Below are positions 59,353 to 64,000 of a DNA stretch of 64,000 nucleotides, one piece after another (the stretch's first letter is position 1; each line of letters starts with the position of its first letter). The position numbers were made by a program, and so were the translations under genes. This DNA is from Paracidobacterium acidisoli. Lineage in GTDB: Bacteria > Acidobacteriota > Terriglobia > Terriglobales > Acidobacteriaceae. The stretch covers positions 310,001-374,000 of the forward strand of contig NZ_QVQT02000004.1 in assembly GCF_003428625.2 (NCBI RefSeq), in the 5' to 3' direction. The notes beneath the pieces are model-generated. The model was not told the origin of the DNA and ran no database searches. It saw only the letters and a program-made list of their open reading frames with translations.

Positions 59353-61184
59353 GACCCCTTTTTAACCGCCGCATTCAGCACGGAATAATCGAGGCCCTGC
59401 AGATTGCGTCCGGGCTCGCCATTCAGATCGAAGACGATGACCTCGTTTAAACCCTCATGCAGCCACGACTTCGGCACATAAAGAGCTTTTTGCGGACCAA
59501 TATCCCAAAAGCGCCCCAGAGGCCTTCCATTCAGCCAGACTTCGCCTTTACCGAGGGCGCTGGTATCGAGGAAGGTATCTCCGGGTTTCGTTACCGCAAA
59601 TGTTGCGCGATAGAAGCATGCCCCGGCGCACGGCTTCTCCGTGTAGGGCAGCTTGCCCGGCGTACGCATCGGCAGCGGATAGATATCCCATCCGGTTACA
59701 GGCCTTCCCGCCAGTGTCACACCTCCCAGGATGCCGGTGCGTTCGCCTGGCAAAGCATGTCCGTAATTCACGCGGCCTGTGTTCTCGACGAGGATGTCGA
59801 GTTGTGCATCCGCAGAAGTAATCTGAAGTGGGAGGGTCTTTTGATCCAGCCTGCGGTCTATAGTACCGGCGAGCTTTCCGTTTACATAAACCTGTGCGTA
59901 ATCATGCAGCGTATCAAGGGCGAGCTCACCGCTTACCGGGGCAGCTATTCGTGTGCGGTAAAGGATGTATCCGTATGCCTGGTCCAGATCTTCCATCGAA
60001 AGAGGATCTGCTGAGTGTACGGGCGCTGGAAGCGTCTGCCACAGCGATGCGCTCTGCAGCAGGGTAAAGGAAGGCACGGCGATCACCGGAGGAGCGGCGG
60101 GCACTGGTGGAGGAGTGATGCCCGTGTCCTTTGCTATGACATCGCGGAAGAGATAGTACTTCGGCGTGGGGTGGCCACTCTCATCCAGCGCAGCGTCGTA
60201 ATCGTAGCTGGTGACGTCGGGCTCGTAGTTCTTCCCATTTGAATTGGCACCATTCATCCAGCCGAAGCTGGTGCCGCCATGAAACATGTAGATGCTGATC
60301 GAATAGCCCTGCTTGAGAACCCAGTCGAGCTCATCAGCCTGCTGCTTCGCATCGGTCGAAGCATGCGGAGCGCCCCAGTGATCGAACCAGCCGTCCCAGT
60401 ATTCGCCAACCATGAAGGGACCGCCAGGACGAAGCTTCCTGAAGGTCGCAAACCCCTTTTGTGCGTCACCGGGACCGAAGTTGATTGCTGCCGGAAGCTC
60501 GGGCAAACTGCCATTGGGAACCTGTTCGGGACCATCGGCGGTATAGAACTGCGCTTTGGTGAAGCCGGCATCGACGAGGTCGTGGTGGATCGCTTCCATG
60601 TAGCCGTGATCGCTGCCATAGGAGCCATATTCGTTTTCCACCTGGACCATGATGATAGGTCCGCCGTTGCCGATCTGCAGCGGCGCCAGCTCTTTGCCCA
60701 GACGAAGCAGCCAGGCGCGAGAGGCAGCGAGAAACTTCGGATCGCTCGACCGGACGACCATGCTGTGATCTTTCAGCAGCCAGGCGGGAAAACCGCCGAA
60801 CTCCCATTCGGCGCAGGCATAGGGTCCGGGACGCAGAATGACATAAAGACCTTCCTGCTGCGCCTCGCGAATGAACTCGGCCACATCGGCATCCCCGGAG
60901 AAGTCGTAAACGCCCGGTGACGGCTCATGAATGTTCCAGAAGACGTAAGTGGTGATGGCGTTCAACCCCATGGCTTTTGCCATGCGCAGACGCGTTCGCC
61001 AGTATGCTCGTGGAACCCGCGCGTAATGTATTTCGCCGGAGACGATGCGGAAGGGCTTTCCGTCAAGCTGAAACCCACCCTGTGAGACCGCAAAAGTGTG
61101 TGATTCTGCTGCCTGTAATGTGCTGGCGGAAAGCAGTAGCGCCGTAGCACCCACCATCGAAAGCATGCGGAGAGAAAAGTTCAT
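59349..61184 (-). CDS. Beta-galactosidase, glycoside hydrolase family 35
   Basis: A secreted or periplasmic glycosidase of 611 residues. A signal peptide (MLSMVGATALLLSASTLQAA) is followed by a GH35 TIM barrel starting GKPFRIVSGEIHYARVPR, with ITTYVFWNIHEPSPG and RPGPYACAEWEFGGFPAWL. The acid/base Glu is in VQVENEYGSYG (about 181) and the nucleophile Glu probably in FMVGEYWDGWFDHWG (about 262). Beta-sandwich domains follow. First gene of the operon with murQ and the methyltransferase. TACACT is about 20 nt upstream of the ATG. Confidence 0.93.
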   Translation of the reverse strand: MNFSLRMLSMVGATALLLSASTLQAAESHTFAVSQGGFQLDGKPFRIVSGEIHYARVPRAYWRTRLRMAKAMGLNAITTYVFWNIHEPSPGVYDFSGDADVAEFIREAQQEGLYVILRPGPYACAEWEFGGFPAWLLKDHSMVVRSSDPKFLAASRAWLLRLGKELAPLQIGNGGPIIMVQVENEYGSYGSDHGYMEAIHHDLVDAGFTKAQFYTADGPEQVPNGSLPELPAAINFGPGDAQKGFATFRKLRPGGPFMVGEYWDGWFDHWGAPHASTDAKQQADELDWVLKQGYSISIYMFHGGTSFGWMNGANSNGKNYEPDVTSYDYDAALDESGHPTPKYYLFRDVIAKDTGITPPPVPAAPPVIAVPSFTLLQSASLWQTLPAPVHSADPLSMEDLDQAYGYILYRTRIAAPVSGELALDTLHDYAQVYVNGKLAGTIDRRLDQKTLPLQITSADAQLDILVENTGRVNYGHALPGERTGILGGVTLAGRPVTGWDIYPLPMRTPGKLPYTEKPCAGACFYRATFAVTKPGDTFLDTSALGKGEVWLNGRPLGRFWDIGPQKALYVPKSWLHEGLNEVIVFDLNGEPGRNLQGLDYSVLNAAVKKGS

Positions 61185-61340
61185 GGCTGTCTTCTGAAAG
61201 AGACAGTGTACAGGTCAGAATGACGGAGAGTCCTGCCAGCCGGCACCCGGATGCAAACCGATTCTACACACCGCCGTCGTCTTTTCCGCAGCGTTCCGAA
61301 CCCGGAAGCCTGAGATACTGTGACACAGGGATCGATCCGA

Positions 61341-62117
61341 ATGACCGAAGTCTGTTCCAGATGTGATGGCATAGGGATGTTGATTGTCCAGCGTCCCGAC
61401 GGCAGCCGTGTGGCTGAGCGGTGCGAATGCCGTCAGGAGCAGCGCATCGCACGGGCACTTTCCCGGGCGCGAATTCCAAAACGATATGAGCATTGCTCGC
61501 TTGAGAGCTACGAGGCGAATTTTCCGGGCTCGGATCGGTCATTGCGTGCGGCTCATCTGATGGCCCGGCGGTTCGTGGACGGTTATCCGGCGGTAACCGA
61601 AGGGCATGGTCTGCTGCTGACAGGATCGATCGGCATCGGGAAGACACATCTCGCGGTGGGGATTCTGCAGGCCCTGGTGGTAGAGAAGGCCGTACAGGGG
61701 CTGTTCTGCGATTATCGGGAGTTGCTGAAAGAGATTCAGAACTCGTATAACCCGCAGGTGGCAACAACGGAGCTGGAAATTCTGCGGCCCGTCTTCGATG
61801 CCGAGGTCCTGGTGCTGGACGAGTTGGGCGCGGCCAAGCCGACGGAGTGGGTGTGGGACACGGTCGCGCACATTCTGAACACACGCTACAACGACAAGCG
61901 GACGACGATTATTACGACGAACTACGCCGATCAGCAACCGGGCAGTACCGACGGCGGAAATGCAGCGAGCCGGACGGTGCGCGCTGCGGTCCGCGAGGAG
62001 ACGCTGGGTGACCGCATCGGTGAGCGCATGCGGTCGCGGCTGGCAGAGATGTGCGTGGTGGTGGAAATGCGGGGCGAGGATTTCCGCCGCACGGTGGGCC
62101 GCGCGCGGTTTGGGTGA
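61341..62117 (+). CDS. DnaC-like helicase-loader ATPase
   Basis: An AAA+ protein of 258 residues. An N-terminal zinc-binding motif (CSRCDGIGML...CECRQEQ) precedes an alpha-helical stretch. The ATPase core has Walker A LTGSIGIGKTHLAVG (about 93-108), Walker B AEVLVLDELGAAK (about 154-166) and sensor TTIITTNY. It ends with an Arg-finger region (GDRIGERMRSRLAEMC). It resembles DnaC/DnaI helicase loaders and IstB; the absence of a neighbouring transposase favours a chromosomal loader. ATG at 61341 was chosen; a GTG at 61320 adds seven residues. Confidence 0.87.
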   Translation: MTEVCSRCDGIGMLIVQRPDGSRVAERCECRQEQRIARALSRARIPKRYEHCSLESYEANFPGSDRSLRAAHLMARRFVDGYPAVTEGHGLLLTGSIGIGKTHLAVGILQALVVEKAVQGLFCDYRELLKEIQNSYNPQVATTELEILRPVFDAEVLVLDELGAAKPTEWVWDTVAHILNTRYNDKRTTIITTNYADQQPGSTDGGNAASRTVRAAVREETLGDRIGERMRSRLAEMCVVVEMRGEDFRRTVGRARFG

Positions 62118-62453
62118 GAGCATCCCGGCTTCCCATTGGTGCAGGGCTGACTTTCTTTTCACTCTAAGCTTCTGTCGCGCGAAAACGCTCACTCGCGTTT
62201 CGTTTTTCCAGATAATAGTTGAACTGCGCCGGGCTGAAGTTCCTTTCTCGCTCCCATCTCTTTCTGCTTTATCTCCGAGCAAAAGCCAGGGCATCTGCCC
62301 GTGTTTTCTTCGTGTCACCCCTGACACGGCGTGTGTGCGCTGACACGTTCATCTTCCGCCTTTCATCCCATAATTCATTTATTTTCAGCAGTCCAGAGAG
62401 TGGTCCGGACTGTGCAATCTGTCTCGCTGTTCGCGATTGCGGCGAGGTGGCAA
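62118..62453. other. 336-nt gap between DnaC-like and L,D-transpeptidase genes
   Basis: Contains a terminator-like hairpin at 62180-62207. No repeat family A-D copy and no gene is seen in the rest. The last 40 nt contain the transpeptidase ribosome-binding site. Confidence 0.4.
62180..62207 (+). terminator. Possible terminator after the DnaC-like gene
   Basis: cgaaaacgc-tcactc-gcgtttcg (one bulge) is followed by ttttt, about 60 nt after the stop. Confidence 0.45.
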
Positions 62454-63092
62454 ATGAGCAGACGGATGGGGAAGGCATGGTTGCTGATGGTTCTCTTTCT
62501 GGTGATTTATCCCGATCAGACAGTACAGGCGCAGGACGGAAAGCAGGCTCAGACAGCTGAGGTAAAGCGGGTACTCGTGGTGAGCCTGCAGGACCGCAGG
62601 CTGGCACTGGTTGAAAACGGTGAAGTGAAGAAGGTGTATGTGGTGGCGATAGGGACAGCATCGACGCCGAGCCCAGTGGGCACCTTTACGATCGTGACTC
62701 GGGTGAGTAACCCCACGTATTACCACGATGGCGAAGTGCTGGCGCCGGGGCCGGGAAATCCGGTGGGAACGCGGTGGATGGGACTGAGCGTGAAGGGCTA
62801 TGGAATTCACGGAACGAATGCTCCACGTTCGATCGGCCGGGCTACTTCGCACGGCTGCATCCGGATGGGACGTCGTGATCTGGAAGAGCTGTTTGCGCAG
62901 GTGCGAACCGGCGATCAGGTAGAAATCATCGGCGAGCGTAATGCGGAGACGGTGGCCCTCTTCGGCGGGGCGGAGCCTGTGGCGAGCTCTGCGACTGAGG
63001 TTGCGGTGAAAGCTGCGCCGGAACCGGCACCTTCTGCCGGAGCAACGAGCGCTGTAGCGGCTCTTGCCGCCGCTATGCCGATAGGCCGGTAA
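62454..63092 (+). CDS. L,D-transpeptidase (YkuD domain)
   Basis: A secreted or periplasmic transpeptidase of 212 residues. A signal peptide (MGKAWLLMVLFLVIYP...VQAQ) is followed by a YkuD domain with IHGTNAPRSIGRATSHGCIR. The catalytic His is near 119 and the catalytic Cys near 135. GTFTIVTRVSNPTYY is also typical. An Ala/Pro-rich tail follows. Such enzymes make 3-3 peptidoglycan cross-links or attach proteins. The ATG at 62454 has gaggtggca upstream; an upstream in-frame extension to 62331 lacks a site. Confidence 0.93.
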   Translation: MSRRMGKAWLLMVLFLVIYPDQTVQAQDGKQAQTAEVKRVLVVSLQDRRLALVENGEVKKVYVVAIGTASTPSPVGTFTIVTRVSNPTYYHDGEVLAPGPGNPVGTRWMGLSVKGYGIHGTNAPRSIGRATSHGCIRMGRRDLEELFAQVRTGDQVEIIGERNAETVALFGGAEPVASSATEVAVKAAPEPAPSAGATSAVAALAAAMPIGR

Positions 63093-63128
63093 ACGGATTA
63101 CTGCACAGATCAGATGACGAGGGATGCG

Positions 63129-63323
63129 ATGGAGACGTTTGCAGAAGTGGTGAGCGTAGTAGGAGCCCTGCTGCTGAGTGTGTCGTGCGGGCTGCTGGTG
63201 GAGGAGCTGGTGTTTGGAGGCCTGGCCCGGTTGTTTTTCGCTCAACAGCCGAAGACAGGAAGTCCGGAAACGGGCAGGGAGCAGGAGCGGAAAAACGTGG
63301 AGGAGGAGAAATGCTTGCACTGA
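63129..63323 (+). CDS. Small single-pass membrane protein
   Basis: A 64-residue protein with one hydrophobic helix (VSVVGALLLSVSCGLLVEEL) followed by a charged tail (ETGREQERKNVEEEK). The ATG at 63129 has gagg about 7 nt upstream; 63114 is an alternative. It overlaps the start of the next gene by 13 nt, so the pair is co-translated. Family not recognised. Confidence 0.6.
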   Translation: METFAEVVSVVGALLLSVSCGLLVEELVFGGLARLFFAQQPKTGSPETGREQERKNVEEEKCLH

Positions 63324-64000
63324 AGGAACTGCTGATGGTCGCGGGAGTGCTGCTGCTGGCTTTCGCATGCGGTATCACGTTGTATGACACATGGAGGATC
63401 TTCGCGCACCGGAGAAAGATGGTGCGCGGAGCAGAAGGAAGAACGGAGCAGGAACAGGTGGAGTTGAACAGGCTGGCTCCGCCGGAGGAAGTTCGCTGGC
63501 GCAGTTCGGTGGCGCTGGCGGTAGTGGGCTGCGTGCCGCTGCTCATGGCCGTGAGTATTGTGGTGGTTCCCAGCGGAATGGGTGGCGTGCGCGTCAGCCA
63601 GATGAGAGGTACGCTGCCGGGCACGCTGTATTCAGGGGTTCACATCATTGCCCCGCTGACAGAGAGTGTGCAGACCTTCAGTCTCCGGGACAAGCTGTTC
63701 ACGACCGGAGCGATGGAGAACGACGGTGTCCGGCCGGCCTCTGCTGCGCAAACAGCATTGGGCAAGAGCGGTGAACCAATACAAGCGGCGCAGACGCTCG
63801 ATGTGCAGTCGAAGGAAGGGCTAAATCTGGGGTTGGGAGTGACGGTACGCTATCGGCTCGACCCGCGGCGGCTGGATTACATCCAGTCACACCTGCCGCA
63901 GCCTGTGGACGAGCAGCTGGTGCCGGCGGTGGTGGCGAGCGCGTGGAGAGAGCTTGCGCCGCATTACACGGTGCGGGAAATCTTCAGCTCAAAGCGCGAA
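63311..64000 (+). CDS. SPFH/Band 7 (prohibitin-like) membrane protein, 3' end outside window
   Basis: Open from an ATG at 63311 (ribosome-binding site aggagg) to the window end; 230 codons are visible. One N-terminal membrane helix (MVAGVLLLAFACGITLY) and a second (VALAVVGCVPLLMAVSIVVV) precede the Band 7 core. The core shows YSGVHIIAPLTESVQTFSLR, VQSKEGLNLGLGVTVRYRLD and VPAVVASAWRELAPHYTVRE. SPFH proteins form oligomeric membrane scaffolds linked to proteases or lipid domains. The double membrane segment before the SPFH domain is somewhat unusual. Confidence 0.85.
   Translation, partial: MLALKELLMVAGVLLLAFACGITLYDTWRIFAHRRKMVRGAEGRTEQEQVELNRLAPPEEVRWRSSVALAVVGCVPLLMAVSIVVVPSGMGGVRVSQMRGTLPGTLYSGVHIIAPLTESVQTFSLRDKLFTTGAMENDGVRPASAAQTALGKSGEPIQAAQTLDVQSKEGLNLGLGVTVRYRLDPRRLDYIQSHLPQPVDEQLVPAVVASAWRELAPHYTVREIFSSKRE

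Noticed and set aside
61341-62117. IstB of an IS21 element
   Set aside because: No adjacent transposase gene or inverted repeats; the N-terminal zinc motif fits DnaC-like loaders better.

Overview
The window looks like a chromosomal stretch of an acidobacterium of the Terriglobia/Acidobacteriaceae type. This is inferred from the GC-rich DNA, two giant Oar-like TonB-dependent receptors with N-terminal carboxypeptidase-regulatory-like domains, the BlaI/M56 regulator pair, the GH35 galactosidase, the Kdo hydroxylase, and the many dispersed palindromic repeats between genes. No rRNA, tRNA, CRISPR array or intact insertion sequence was found.

Region by region: (i) 1-11 kb: tail of an HExxH protein, thrS, a blaI-blaR1-like operon with a clear operator, an AIM24-family protein, two poorly known genes, accD and rlmH. 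The gaps are filled with several families of short palindromic repeats. (ii) 11-19.4 kb: two divergent TonB-dependent receptor genes of about 3.7 kb each. (iii) 19.4-32.8 kb: core metabolism. It holds a cytidylate-kinase-like gene, mutS2 (carrying three in-frame repeat insertions), hemB, uppP, an lpdA-lipB-E2 lipoate/2-oxoacid dehydrogenase group, and purEK. (iv) 32.8-50.4 kb: a compact 16-gene phage-like cluster, all on the minus strand. It starts with a zinc-ribbon protein and a sigma-region-4-like protein and runs through a giant beta-helix fibre with a Sec signal peptide, large terminase, a HipA-like kinase plus DUF3037 pair, portal, protease, scaffold-like protein, capsid, connectors, tail-like proteins and an XhlA-like membrane protein. 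No integrase, replication, endolysin or tape-measure gene is visible. (v) 50.9-64 kb: an S24-fold repressor without the catalytic residues, a Gfo/Idh/MocA oxidoreductase, Kdo hydroxylase, ruvA, DUF2461, an HU protein, a GH35-murQ-methyltransferase operon, a DnaC-like ATPase, an L,D-transpeptidase and the start of an SPFH/Band 7 protein.

How the genes work together: lpdA, lipB and the two-lipoyl-domain E2 lie together and supply two subunits and the lipoyl-transfer step of a 2-oxoacid dehydrogenase complex. purE and purK overlap and form one purine-synthesis step. GH35, murQ and the methyltransferase overlap by 4 nt each and form one operon. Gfo/Idh/MocA and Kdo hydroxylase suggest a small envelope (lipid A/Kdo) neighbourhood.

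The most unusual parts are the minimal phage-like cluster with its inserted HipA-like kinase/DUF3037 module and secreted fibre (a candidate domesticated or gene-transfer-agent-like particle) and the palindromic repeats that have become protein-coding inside mutS2. Calls rest on reading translated sequence and motifs only; no database search was run.
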